From NCBI GenBank assembly GCA_030620095.1, contig JAUTXW010000061.1, forward strand, positions 248,001 to 312,000: a DNA stretch of 64,000 bases, given 5' to 3'. This DNA is from Kuschelorhynchus macadamiae (Eukaryota; Arthropoda; Insecta; Coleoptera; Curculionidae). This document shows positions 49,055 through 61,779 of the stretch, piece after piece (the stretch's first letter is position 1; every line of letters begins with the position of its first letter). The position numbers were made by a program, and so were the translations under genes. Under the pieces are notes generated by a model. The model made no database searches. It worked only from the letters and a program-made list of their open reading frames with translations, and was not told the DNA's origin.

Positions 49055-49586
49055 ACAATAGTTACAAAAACCAAAAGGTATTTATTAGTCGTGGAGCCAG
49101 TATACATTTTACTTACGTCATTTTTAAATGGCTGATTTGTTAGGAGTGATTGATTGATAACACAATAAAAAATAGTGAAAAAAATAAATCCAGTCGTCTT
49201 TGTTAGAACAAAGGGGGTATCTAGAGTTGCGTTTTTATACCTATTATTTGTGATTTTAAATAGATCTTCAAGTTTTATATTAAAAGAAAAAAAATGAATT
49301 ACAAAACTTTTAAAATTTGATTTGAGTCCCTAGAATTTACTAAAAAACAAAAAAATGACAATTGGAAACAAGAAGTAAATTATTTTAGTGACCTATGTGT
49401 TACTAAGTTTTAGAATGTACGAAGAAACTAGGAAATTTGTATATAACATGTCTTTGTAAAAATATTACCGTTTTCAAGATGTTTAAAGCAAACATGCAGG
49501 ACATACCTTATCAAAAATCGGTACCTAATGAAATAAATGAAGTCCATTTTGCTATATTATAGCTCTATAGTCCAAGAAACAAAAGA
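49055..49586. other. Intergenic, nothing recognised
   Basis: AT-rich, no supported feature. Confidence 0.4.
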
Positions 49587-49621
49587 CGAAAAGATAAATA
49601 AATATCTGAAAAGATAAATAA

Positions 49622-49676
<55 letters not shown>

Positions 49677-49760
49677 TACAGATTATTTATCTTTTCAGAT
49701 ATTTATTTATCTTTTCGCTCTTTTGATAAATAAATATCTGAAAAGATAAAATAATCTGTA

Positions 49761-49816
<56 letters not shown>
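49587..49816. repeat. Alternating inverted repeats with (TA)n spacers
   Basis: The same roughly 40-base block occurs three times in alternating orientation: forward 49587-49627, reverse 49672-49717, forward 49725-49765. (TA)n separates the first two (49626-49671), and another (TA)n follows the third (49764-49816). Landmarks are AAATATCTGAAAAGATAAAT and its complement. The second and third blocks form a hairpin with a loop of about a dozen bases. No coding content. Confidence 0.92.
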
Positions 49817-49819
<3 letters not shown>

Positions 49820-49822
<3 letters not shown>

Positions 49823-50429
49823 TTCAAGACAAATGTTAACATGAACTATATATATTTTTTATTTTCAAATTATATATTATATATTATAACATAGTAAGGT
49901 AGGAACATGGGCATTATTTGTTTCTACAAGTTATTGTTTTGGTAAGGCCTGGTTGAAGTTCTTGGATATTTTAGGGTAACAAGTATTAAGGTAACAAAGC
50001 TAGTGCGTTTATAATCGGAATACGAGACTTATTTAATTGATACTATATTATAAAGGTTATTCCATTTAAATTAACAAAGCCGATGCTCATTTTTTTACCT
50101 GCCAATTGTCTGTTGATTAATTTTTAATCGAGTCAAAAGTTTAGATAAAAACCTTAAAACTTTTGTAATAAATTTTTTCTCTGCTTTACTGTAAAACTTG
50201 TAGACTCAAAATTTACGTCATTCATAATAGGTGTAAAAATGCAATTTTGCCTACGCCGACGTCTGGCACTCCATTTGTTCTAGCAAAACCCTTTACATTT
50301 TATTATTAATATATTTAAGTTGATTGCTAGGACTATTTTTTAATATAAGATGTCAAAAATAATATTGTGTGAAAGCTGCTATCTGTAAAAATATAAACCT
50401 GAAAAATACGGTCTTCCATACCCTGCAGT
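49820..50429. other. Intergenic, nothing recognised
   Basis: AT-rich, no supported gene. Confidence 0.4.
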
Positions 50430-50635
50430 CATTCTGGCTTTCAAAAACTTCTGATCCGATTGGCTTTAAATTTCGCTCAAAAGTAAAGAATTATATTGGG
50501 ATGGAATGTTGATATTTTGGTAAAAATTCCAGTGGAACAAAACGGCGGCTTCATAAAATGTAAATCAAAATCATTATAAGAAATTGCTTATCGAATGGAC
50601 CTCAAAACGTACGCAAAAATAAAGTGTCATATTAC
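50430..50635 (-). repeat. GCCGCC-satellite copy, left of hAT insertion
   Basis: Reverse-orientation unit with ATATTTTGGTAAAAATTCCAGTGG and AACAAAACGGCGGCTTCATAAAAT; it continues at 52492 on the other side of the insertion. Confidence 0.75.
50628..50635 (+). repeat. Target-site duplication (left)
   Basis: CATATTAC, matching GATATTAC at 52492-52499 in seven of eight bases. Confidence 0.75.
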
Positions 50636-52491
50636 TAGTGATGCCGAGAAACGAGACTAGACGAGATTAAGCCGACGCCGACGTCATCTCATCTCATCTT
50701 AACTTTGGCTAATCTCGTCCCGAAATTTTGGTCGAGATGGGACGAGACCAGGGCTTTGTCTCGTCTCGTTTCGAAAAATCTCGTCTTGACTTTACGTATA
50801 TTAACCTGTCCGGGATAAAGGTTAGATAAATATGTTCACTGAAGATGAAATTTTAGTTATAAACACTTAGACTGTTACAGTGAACGGCGCGCCGTTACAA
50901 ATTACTTCTCTATCGCGTCTGCCTGGATGCTAGTCTCTAGAGAATGCCTTCTATTTGTACCTTTTGGTTGAATAGACTTCTAATTCTATGTTTCATAAGT
51001 TTGAGTAGTCACAATACGGAATTTATCACTACATACAATTTCAGCCTTTATAAAATAATCGTAATTTTTTATGACATAACAGTACTGACTGTAGAATTTC
51101 TATCCAAACTTCAAATTCGATATGTTTATTTTCACTCATTGTGGCTAGCTACGTGTTTTCCGTTTTATTTTAATGAGTTAACATTATTTATATGAAAATT
51201 AATTAAAATTCTCTAATTATCTGGTAGATTGCTTCGTGTAAATATCATGACATTGGGCATGTAAGTAGATTGTAACAAATTATTATTATACTAAATAATA
51301 CACTTTAACCCATACAATGTTAATATGTAATAAGTTTTGCGAAAATGTTTTAAATTACACTTAAAATATGAATTTCAAATGTTATTTGAAATTTCGCTTA
51401 TGTTGCGAATTTGTTACAAAAAATGCGTTAGAAGAAATTTGAATAACTAAGAAGTATCTATCTATCTTATTTTTTGTACTTTTGATTTATTGCCATGTTT
51501 TCGTATAAAATCAACCACGGTGCGGCGCTGGCGGCGGCGATGGTATCATCCTCGATAAAATTATTGCAAGTTACTTTTTTTTTGTAAAATAACATGATTA
51601 TAAACAAAATATTTCATGTGAGTCATACATTAAAGTATTTTTTTTCACTCTGTGATTTCCAAACTTCTTAGTGCACTTGGTTACATAAACTACTATTATC
51701 GGGCTAGTTAATAAAAAAGAGTTATGTATTTTTAAGCCCAAATCCATTTTAAGGAGCTACAACTTTCTGAATTTCTGCTTCAAGAAAAGAAAATTGGAAA
51801 CCGATAATTTTAGGTTTTATCAAGGGAATTTTAGACCAATAATTGTACAGAAGGAGTATCCAAGAAGGGCTATAGAGAACTATTAACATTTGTTGGAGTA
51901 TAATTTTGACTTTTAAGTTTCACCAGTTCTAAATATAAGAATAACTAAAAAATATTCGACCAATTCCATTTATATATTTCTTTTGGTTTTTTATTTTTTT
52001 TTGAGACATCCTACATACAGAAACATTTATGATCTAAAAATTAACTGAAAATTATTTATCGTGCGCCTGCGCCTGTAAATCACATAGTTAAAAAATTGGT
52101 ATTATTATGCTTATTATCAAAATTGAAATATATTTAAAGGCACAAATCCAAAATATAAATTTGAAATCAGAAAAAAATATAAAAAAAACATTTTATTTTC
52201 TAAAAAAAAACTGGTGTTTTAGAAATGAATCAAATTTTGGAACATTTTTGCAAAGCAATGTTTTAGTAAAATAAATTCGAACAATTTTATTGATGCAATA
52301 ATATACTTTGGCAAAAACGGAAAGACGTACGTATTTATATCTATAAGGTGAGGATTTCTTTTACTAAAAGTCGAAACGAGACGAGAATCCCGTCTCGTAC
52401 CGACCCTTCTCGAGAGTCGAGATTGAACGGTGTGGAGACGAGACGAGACGAGACGATAGTACAAATTCTGTCTGGTCTCGCGGCATCACTA
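50636..52491. mobile_element. Non-autonomous hAT-type element with GAGACGAG-rich ends
   Basis: The left end TAGTGATGCCGAGAAACGAG and the complement of the right end, TAGTGATGCCGCGAGACCAG, form a terminal inverted repeat. An 8-bp target duplication with one mismatch flanks it, as in hAT elements. About 130 bases at each end are packed with GAGACGAG or CTCGTCTC, arranged like arrayed transposase-binding sites. The 1.6-kb interior is AT-rich with no recognisable transposase, so it would depend on a protein supplied elsewhere. It is inserted into the GCCGCC satellite. Confidence 0.82.
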
Positions 52492-52770
52492 GATATTACG
52501 ATCCGGTTAAAAATTCACTAATAAAAACTATCCAATTGATTTGAAATTTAACATAAAAATTAGGTGTTAAACACGGATAAACTGGTCAATTTTTAAAATA
52601 TGGACTTTCAATTTCAGATAAAAATTAAAACCAATATAGGAATAAACTCTAAACATTTGTTGTAAAATTAAATGTTTAAAAATTAAATATCAAAAATCAA
52701 CTTATGCAATGACTTAAAAGTTTGCACAAAAATCAAGTGGGAAACTGATAAAGTTTTAATGCAAAAAATG
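52492..52770 (-). repeat. GCCGCC-satellite copy, right of hAT insertion
   Basis: Continuation of the interrupted satellite: AAACTATCCAATTGATTTGAAATTT, ATTAGGTGTTAAAC and GGTCAATTTTTAAAATATGG. Confidence 0.6.
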
Positions 52771-53025
52771 ACGGCGTAGTAAAATATTTAAATACTCGAT
52801 AAAACTCCATCATCTGGAATAAGACCTTCTTTATATGGAAGAAAATAATAAATGAGAATTAAGTTTTTATAGACTCTGTAAATAAAATTATACAACAAAA
52901 TATTAATATAAAAATAAATCAAAAACCAGCTAAAAAAATCGGCAAATCCGTGTTTACCTATAGCTTACCTCGTACTGAATTCCACAGAGATAAAGATAAT
53001 AACTTTTTGGATAAGGTTATTACCA

Positions 53026-53029
<4 letters not shown>

Positions 53030-53119
<90 letters not shown>
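53030..53119. repeat. (TA)n microsatellite, one interruption
   Basis: TA run broken by ACG near 53069-53072. Confidence 0.95.
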
Positions 53120-53124
<5 letters not shown>

Positions 53125-53244
53125 TCTTATCTGTACGTATTGGAATTTTTTGTGCGACGGAATATCTGGGTAAAGGCCAATTGACCGATTTTTTAAAATT
53201 GTACATCTTACCAAAATATTTCATGCAATTTAAACACAATAACA

Positions 53245-53520
53245 AGAGCACTTTTTAGTGAATATAAGAAATACAGACGAAGTTTAAAATAAAGTCTCTT
53301 TAAAAACTATCGATTTTCTTCAAGTCTGGAGAAAACAAAGGCCATTCAAAAGCTACAAAAGAAAATGTCCAGCTCCGAAGTCTCACGTGTTATCACATTA
53401 TGACAATTAGTAGCAATCGGAGTTACAAATAATACTGTTTTTGTCAGTTATCTACAAAATACGTATTTATTATATAATTACCGTATTTCTATGTCGGGAT
53501 TTTTTATACAAACCTTGTAT
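53245..53520 (+). repeat. Dispersed non-coding repeat, copy A
   Basis: Matches 58045-58330 in the same orientation through blocks GAATATAAGAAATA, AACAAAGGCCATTCAAAAGC, CATTATGACA, AAAATACGTATTTATTAT and ATGTCGGG. No open frame in either copy. Confidence 0.85.
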
Positions 53521-53529
53521 AGTAAATAA

Positions 53530-54283
53530 ATTAAAAATTACTAATTTTAAACCTTAGAAAAACATTTTCAGAAATTTTAAAATTTCTTTTGTAGTGATCT
53601 TATGTTTTTTTTTTGATTTACCACAAAATTAATTATTTTCACAGTATAGATATTTTAGACCATCCTGTATAATATTTTACAAAAATAAAAAAGTTGGATT
53701 CATGCTGCAGTTTCTTCGTCCATAATCTTTTTAGAAGCGCCACTACTTTTTTTTTTAATTTTAAGAAATCGAGTTGTATGTTTGAATCAAAAACTGTTCC
53801 TAAACATATAAACAAATTACGAAATGTCTCCGAAAAAAGAAACACTTAAAGAACTCTCTAATGGGACTCAATAAGAAAAAATATACCTTTTGCAAAATAG
53901 GGATGCATGTTCAACATTTTAAAATTTTGCACGATATTATTTAATACCCTGTATAAAATTGAAATACTAATAGCAACAGCAACTGGGCCATTACGTTTAA
54001 GATCGAAACAAGTCACAAAACCCCACCCAATTTAGACTTCTAACTGTCATTTAGCGTGTTAAAACGGCGTTTTTTGCGACATCTGTAGTTCTTACGACCA
54101 AGTTCTTGCCTCTAACTTTTTTATCTAACCTTATAGTTAGAGGGTATAATAAAAAGTTTTACATGAAACGGTTGTTCACATGGAATGAGTTGTAAAAAAA
54201 TATTCTTTTTTCATATAGAACATGAAAGTCAAAAAAAGGGCTGTTTAAATTTTTTCGCATAGTAGGCTAAGCCTAAGCCAGGA

Positions 54284-54333
<50 letters not shown>

Positions 54334-55390
54334 TAGGATGTTGAGCTCTATAATTTAATTTAAGCTAGTCATATATAGGGAGTTCCTTAAGAAGAAAAAT
54401 ATTTATTCGCTACTCATTTCTGCAATACACAAAAACCATTTCATATAATATTTTGTATTATATCCCATATCTTTTGTATTTAATATTTGTTCCTATGAGA
54501 TTAGATAAAAAAGTTAGAGGAGGGTCCAATTAAAGTAAAACACCTCATACAAAATTTTGTATTTGATATTTTTGTTTATGTTTGAAAAAAATGTTAGAGG
54601 GGGCACAATTATAGTGGAACACAATATTTTGCACTCAATAACCCTGCATATCAAATAGACGGTGTATTCAAAAATTATTGTAGTGTCTAAATTTTTATTG
54701 TTGTTTAAAAAGTCTGTTTGTTATGTTGAGGTACATGATGTCAGAGGTCTATATGGAATTTACGTTTAAATGAAGACAACACATAACAAGTCTGCAACAT
54801 TTGAAAACAAACCGTTATATACCTTAAAGAAAAAAATCGTAAAAGTTACATAATCCACTTTAGAGCTAATCTAGCTTTGAATAAAAAACGTCCATTTTCT
54901 TCAAAAAATATATTTTGAAAGCAAATAATATAAATAAAAAAAAGGAATAGAATATCAAATCAAACCATACGATATTTAACTCATTTTTATATGTAAGTTA
55001 GGTAAGTCCGGTTTTTTATTTAGACACAAATATTAAAACTTTGCATATCTTAATGTACTTCAGTGTATTAAATCCATTTATATTAAACTATTAAGATTTA
55101 GAAGTAATTTTTATTAATGTTAAAAAATGAACAAATGAAGGAGTATAACATAAAAAACTGAGGACCCTTAAGTTAAGAGTCTAACTTACAAAAAAATGTT
55201 ATTATATCATATATATTAAGTACCTGATTACTTTAGCAACAATAATTAAATTATATAATAATCTATCTAGTTATTAATTCTTTCTATATAAAATAATATT
55301 GCTTTATGGTTTGTATACAAAATTCATTGTTTTTGGTATATATATTTAAGCCAAATATTGAATTATATAAAAAAATTAAGCTACGGGTAA
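53530..55390. other. Gene-poor stretch with one microsatellite
   Basis: AT-rich; contains the (TA)n at 54285-54330. CCCTGTATAA near 53948 is a common insect transposon-end motif but no element could be bounded. Confidence 0.4.
54285..54330. repeat. (TA)n microsatellite
   Basis: About 23 TA units. Confidence 0.95.
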
Positions 55391-55460
55391 ATAATACGTT
55401 GACATATTTAAACAAATTATATTTATACATTATATATATTTTTTTATTGAATCTCTACTC

Positions 55461-56935
55461 ATGAAAGCTAGAACTTTAAGGACGGCTCATGTTAATACTA
55501 GGTCATTAACTTCCAGTTTTGTAAGTTTTAAAGAATTTATGCTTAAGGAGGGTTTTGATCTGGTCGAAGTTACACAGTCATGGTTAACAAAAAGAATAAA
55601 TTCTAAACAGATAGAAATACAGGGATACAGGTTTGTCAGACAAGACAGACTGGGTAGGGGTGGTGGTGTTGGGTTTTATATTAAAAATCATATTGAATAC
55701 AATGTATTGAGTAATGAATTTTGAACAAATCAAAATTTTGAACAAAAATGGATAAACATCATAATAAACAAAATATTTTTTATTTTTGGTTGTGTGTACA
55801 GACCCCCTATATACAAAACAGATTTTTTGCTTGACTTCGAAAAAACACTGTCTTTATTATTGCCCCTTAAGTGAAGAATTATGCACAGGGGATTTTAATG
55901 TACATTTTTAAGATATATTCTCACATGACGTTGCCCAAATTAACATGTTGTCACAGTCAATAGAGCTCACTCAATTAATAATCAATCCCTCTAGAATCTC
56001 GCCTACCTCTGCCTCACCTATTGACCTATTTCTGATATCGAATTCTCATTTAGTAAAACACTGTTATACATTACCCGCTCCACTGTTGTCAGACCATGAA
56101 TTTATTTTTTGTGATCTTTTAGTACCTAATACATCAAAGGAAGTTACTTTTAAAAAATATAGAGAGTTAAAAAATATCAATACTACACAATTCCTGGCCG
56201 ACTTACAGTCGATTCCTTGGAGAAATATATATGACGTTAATGATATCAACAGCAAAATCGATTTTATAAAAAATAATATTAATACTTTACTAGATTTTCA
56301 TGCTCCTATAAAAAAGGCTAGGTTTACAAGAAATAAATATCCGTGGATAACCCAAAATATAAAAAATTTAATAAAACTTAGAAATAGAGCTTTAAGCAGA
56401 TTTAAAAAGACCAAAACTGTCGCTCGTTCGGAACATTATAAATCTCTGCGCAACTTGACGCCTTTCACTATATCAAATAAAAAAAAATGAATCCAGGTTT
56501 AGGCAGTGCGTAAATATTTGGCAAGATCTTTCATAGACAAGATCGAAAACAGTGTGTAATTCTTAATGGGGAATTATCCACTGAACTATTCGTTGATACT
56601 GGCGTGCCGCAGGGATCCATTATCAGTTCCCTGCTATATTCTGTAAGTACTTCAAATCTGCCGAACGTTCTTAAAAAATGCAAGTCCCAATATTATGCAG
56701 ACGACACAAATAAATTTGTCTTTTAAAAACCCGGACATCGTTGAGGGGTGTAAACTACCTATATAAAAGAATAATATTTATATCTCATGTGCATAACCTA
56801 AATGTTCGATTCCGCGGTACAATAAGTCCACCCCTGCATCAATCTGCCATGTTTGAACGTTTTTATACCTACAATATTGCCAAATTGTATAACTTCCGGA
56901 TCATCTCAAATACCTCACACCACTAAATTTCAGTA
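55461..56935 (+). pseudogene. Non-LTR retrotransposon (CR1/jockey-type), endonuclease plus RT remnant
   Basis: The endonuclease start reads AHVNTRSLTSSFVSFKEFM and then RLGRGGGVGFYIK (55461-55724). After a stop and frame loss, FIFGCVYRPPIYKTD is legible near 55780. 55945-56490 gives the end of the endonuclease and the linker: SASPIDLFLISN, LLSDHEFIFCDLLV and KYPWITQNIKNLIKLRNRAL. The sequence then jumps by internal deletion to late reverse transcriptase (GVPQGSIISSLLYSV, then YYADDT near 56693). It finally reaches the C-terminal TISPPLHQSAMFERFYTYNI (about 56836-56885). Stops and deletions exclude function. The order and strand agree with one element. Confidence 0.82.
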
Positions 56936-57239
56936 ACAAACTTTTTAAATATTATTCCGAGAGACAGGCCACGATATAATAATAACTGTAGTTAGAACTA
57001 TGCTTTTTTACTCTGTTTTCCTTTCTTTTTTATAAAATCCCTTTAGAAGGAACAGGTACTTAGGAAATATGTTTTTTTTTATATTGTATGCATGTTGTTT
57101 TTTAGTTTAAGTTGATCAGAGTGGATAACACTTAGGTACTATCTACATCTGGACTTCGCCTTGTCTGTCATTACATTTTAAAAGTTCACACATCTAAATA
57201 GTTACTGTACATCATTTACCTCTGTAATGTGGAAATAAA

Positions 57240-57272
57240 GACATAATTATAATTATTATTATTATTATTTAA
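57240..57272 (+). repeat. LINE 3' tail, (ATT)n
   Basis: AATAAAGACATAATTATAATT followed by six ATT/TTA units, directly after the LINE 3' untranslated region. Confidence 0.7.
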
Positions 57273-57323
57273 CTATTTATTTTCTATTATGATCAGATAC
57301 AGGCTAATCCACAGCATTCTCAT

Positions 57324-57647
57324 CTACATATTTTGACTCAAAAACTTACGTACTATGCGCGTTATGTTCAGGTTGATAGCTTTCTGGAGTAACATGAATA
57401 CGTTCTTCTGGATACCTAGATCCTGCAGGCTCTGATGGAGACTCTTTGGTATGACTCCAGTGGCAGACAGGACTATGGGCACTATTGCAACATTCTCAAG
57501 TTTCCACAACTTCTTGATCTCGTGTCGAAGTTTTTGATATTTTCGCTTCTTTTTAGTAATAGTGCTTTCTACGTTATGAGTGTTGGGGAACTTTTCTTTA
57601 TTCGTAACGATGCTCACGAGTGGCGTCATCTTGAGGCAAAGAAGCAC
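57324..57647 (-). pseudogene. C-terminal fragment of a second non-LTR family
   Basis: A single 107-codon frame contains NVESTITKKKRKYQKLRHEI, LWKLENVAIVPIVLSATG and GVIPKSLHQSLQDLG, ending QKAINLNITRIVRKFL. This combination, with the VPIVLSATGV core and a final Arg-Lys-Phe-Leu, recalls the far C-terminus of insect LINE polyproteins that lie after a Cys/His region. The rest of the element is absent on this side. The piece at 63500-64000 is probably from the same protein family, just upstream of this segment in the full protein. The frame is intact but isolated, so it is a remnant. Confidence 0.55.
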
Positions 57648-57719
57648 TTAAGAAGACACTCAGCGCCTCTGAGGTTTGTACGACAGACTAAACACGAAAC
57701 TGTCAAAATCGATTGTTAG

Positions 57720-58040
57720 TTTACCAAATTTATTTCGAACGCCCTTCAAAGGATTAATATACCGAGTGTCTGTTAATTGACGGCTAAAAATGTAGGACAT
57801 AATTGTTTGCCTTATTTTAGAACTACAAGATCATATAAACGCGTCCGCGAAACTTTTGGTTTTTGAGATACAGGGTGTCAAAATTTCATCTCTTTCTTTA
57901 ATTTTTATAATAATTATAAATAATGATCAAGAAAATTAATTTTATTGCCATCAATAAAAAAACACCCTGTATATTCTTTAATTGTACATCAAAGCAAAAT
58001 AACTAATTTAACTGAAAGCCAACTTTAATTCTGATTCGTC
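57720..58040. other. Intergenic with ACAGGGTGT inverted pair
   Basis: ACAGGGTGTCAAAATTTC at 57872 and AAAACACCCTGTATA at 57957 face each other, suggesting a tiny inverted-repeat element of about 100 bases. No gene. Confidence 0.4.
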
Positions 58041-58044
58041 ATTT

Positions 58045-58330
58045 GCCAGAATACTTTTTAGCGAATATAAGAAATAGAGACATAGTTTCAAACAAAGTGT
58101 CTTTAAAAATGATCGATTTTACTCGAGTCTGGAGGAAACAAAGGCCATTCAAAAGCTACAAAAGACAATTTCCAGCTCCTAAGTCTGCCGTATTATAACA
58201 TTATGACATTTAGTAGCAAGCGGAGTTTACGCTGCTATTAACATGGCCCTATTGTTGTCAGTTCGTTCTATTATCTATAAAATACGTATTTATTATTTAA
58301 TTACCGCACCGCCATGTCGGGCTCTTATAC
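58045..58330 (+). repeat. Dispersed non-coding repeat, copy B
   Basis: Direct-orientation relative of 53245-53520, with a short extra segment (GCTGCTATTAACATGGCCC) absent from copy A. Confidence 0.85.
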
Positions 58331-58339
58331 CGTTACCAA

Positions 58340-59895
58340 AATTACGATTCAGTTTCCGGGAATTTAAATGCCTTTGAATCGATTTTATAACGTTGCGAAC
58401 TGTATGTAACTACCGGGTTAATTCATTACAGTCAGTCTGATAGTTTGGTATAAAATAATACACAATAACACGATTTTTAAATATAATAATTTCTATATCG
58501 TTTGTTTGCCATATGAAAAGAAAATACAGGGTGTTTTAAAATAGATAGTCAATTTTCAGAAGGAGAAGAACCAATTTAACAAAAATAAATACTAATTTAA
58601 TTTACGCAGACTTTCTATGCGTTGGCAACAAGATGTTTAAATGGCTTTTTTCACGTAGACTTTGTAGACTATGCAAACAACAAAAAATTTTGATATATTT
58701 CTACTAATCTTTATCTTTAATAGTTTCTTTCTTCGAGAAGTCACAAAGCATATTTCTCAAAAATTTTCAGTCTACGCTTTTTTTTTAATTATAGGCCTTT
58801 TAAAACACCTTCGATTTAAAAAAAAGTTTGTTGTTTAAAAGGCCCATGAAAACTCCACTATATTAAGTGTATTTTGTAGCGTAACCCAAATTATCTAGTA
58901 CTTTTTGAACGTCGAGTAAAGGCGCCTTGAGTCCTTGACTTAATAAATAATAAAATAAAGTTAGGACTTTTACTTTAATTTTTTAATTATTAATTGCTAC
59001 ATATTCACTATTAAATACTGTAACTTGGCTACGCTATTACTCACAATAATAATACTGGCACTTAATACAAAATCAGCTCGAAATATTTGAAATTGAAATG
59101 CGGTAATTCACTTTCTGTTAAGTTTTTAACCTTATTTTTGTGATATATTTCGTAATTTTATACTGAACATTTCATTTTCAAAATGCATAATATGGAAGTA
59201 CTGTACAACAGTGGCAATGAAGTCTGCCAAAAGGTTTTATTTCCGAAACTGAAAATAAATATTTTTAGAATGAAATAGTATTACCATTTTTAGAAAGTAT
59301 TTTGACCTAAAAAATGTTTACTTAATTATATATTGTATAGAATAGAAATAAACCCCGGTAGCTAGCTGATTGTAAATATTTAATATTTTATTATGAAGAG
59401 ACTGTTCAGATATCTTTTATGTTAATAATTATAAATGAATTATTCATTAATATACGTAATAAATATTGGCCATTGACACTCTTTTTAGAAAGAAGAAAAG
59501 GCGAAGTTCACCTTATTAAGAAATGTTCCCATAAGGTATTTTTAAACTTGGCCCAAATAATTCTTAAAGAAAATACATTACACTACTCTAGTATATAGAT
59601 TTTTTAAAAATTAACCAAACTTATTTCACAGTTTAATTAAAGTTCACTTTCAATAGTCATCATCTGGTTGAGAAAGCGATTTAATATTTTGTTATTTTTT
59701 TTTGACAAAAATTAACTATTAAAAGACATGTTCGAAATTAAAACGAAAAGAGGGTGCGGAGCGTCGCCCAAGAGCAGGGGGCAAAGCGTTACAAACCGAA
59801 GCAATCTGATAGAGTTCAAAATTTGGAGGAAATATTCTTTGACTTCCATAGGGGTGCACTACAAAATTCGATCCGTAAAAGGAGAAATGGTAAAA
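58340..59895. other. Gene-poor AT-rich stretch
   Basis: No supported gene. ACAGGGTGTTTTAAAATAG near 58526 is transposon-end-like. 59728-59890 is GC-richer with an isolated short ORF that was not recognised. Confidence 0.4.
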
Positions 59896-59919
59896 TTTGT
59901 TTATATATATATATATATA

Positions 59920-60304
59920 TAATTATTTAAAAAAAAACATATATTTGTTACTGTTTCCCAAATAAAAGTCAATGTCAAATATCTTACGCTATATAAAATC
60001 GATGTGAAAGTATGTTTAACCTGCTAAAAAGATTTCTGGAAACGTGGCAAACTAGACTAAGTATAACATCACGACAAATAAACGAATATATGAGATATCT
60101 CAATTCAAAGCAGAATTTTATTAACCTATATACTGTAAAATAGTTAATTAATGAATTGGAAAGATTCTTTCACAAAAAGGGGATGACTTCCCAATTACAT
60201 AGACTGATTAGCTTATCTGACCAATACTTAGCAGTAGAACTCAAAAAATGAGAACTTAAAGAAGAACTAACTATCGATGAGGCAATACAAAAATAAAGCT
60301 CTAT
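59920..60304 (+). repeat. 385-bp direct duplication, copy 1 (LINE-derived)
   Basis: Matches 63387-63771 base for base except one site (CTAGACTAAG against CTAAACTAAG), with no indels. It starts at the end of a TA run. It encodes part of a decayed LINE C-terminal region (FFHKKGMTSQLHRLISLSDQ) with the same stops as copy 2. It is cut at AAATAAAGCTCTAT, after which unrelated repeat sequence follows. Confidence 0.95.

Positions 60305-60985
<681 letters not shown>

Positions 60986-61038
<53 letters not shown>
60986..61038. repeat. (TA)n microsatellite
   Basis: About 26 TA units. Confidence 0.95.
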
Positions 61039-61039
<1 letters not shown>

Positions 61040-61040
<1 letters not shown>

Positions 61041-61440
61041 TCTGCACTTACTGCGCCGTTGCGGCTGAGAGGCAGGATCGGTACACAACATCGCAATATT
61101 GAAAAATCGGTAGCACCAATTGAATCACACAAATTCGTTTAATTTAAATCAAGAATATGCCATGAATTACAAAGAAGTTCTAATCTAACAATTGATTTCT
61201 TATTACAACCTGAAATATGTTTTTCGAATCTTCGATCACAAAGGTACCTCCTGGTCGACAATACGAATATGTAATCTACCCGATACCAACAAGATAGCTG
61301 TACGCTTGTCCATACTTAGTCTCAACCAATGATCAAGGAAAATTCTGTGAATAACATTTGCGGTACGTACCTTTAGTAGTGTGTAGATATTGAGAGGACA
61401 TGCTATTAAACATAACAGCTTGTTTTCTGATTTTAAAAAA
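61040..61440. other. Intergenic, nothing recognised
   Basis: Slightly GC-richer at 61040-61080; no supported frame. Confidence 0.35.
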
Positions 61441-61459
61441 ATTTTGGAAAAAAAAACAC

Positions 61460-61570
61460 ATCAGACTGACTTAACCCGCAAAACCTTACATTAGAGCTTT
61501 GTGATTCAAGCTGTCAAACGCTTTGGATTAATCAAGTAAACAGAAGACAGAACATAAACCATTATAATGG
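61460..61570 (-). pseudogene. Short reverse transcriptase scrap
   Basis: The minus strand reads VFCLLD, a stop, then SKAFDSLNHKALM, the second conserved block of LINE reverse transcriptases (usually DxSKAFDxxxH). Nothing else of the element is legible nearby. Very short, but the motif is distinctive. Confidence 0.5.
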
Positions 61571-61779
61571 CTAATAACTATTAGCGGCTCTAAAAATGTG
61601 GTCAGTTACATTGAGTAATATCGTCGCGTCCCCGTTCCCCTCCCTGAATCTTCACTGTGATTTAGAAAGGATGTTAAACTTTTCAATATGTTCTGTGGAC
61701 TAGTTGTTTGCTTGTTATGTTTTTTACATAACTTATTATTTTTTTCATCCCTCATAAAACGGGGGTATTGTAATCGTAA

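Noticed and set aside
50944..51195. 83-codon ORF inside the non-autonomous hAT
   Set aside because: AT-rich, hydrophobic by composition, no transposase motifs.
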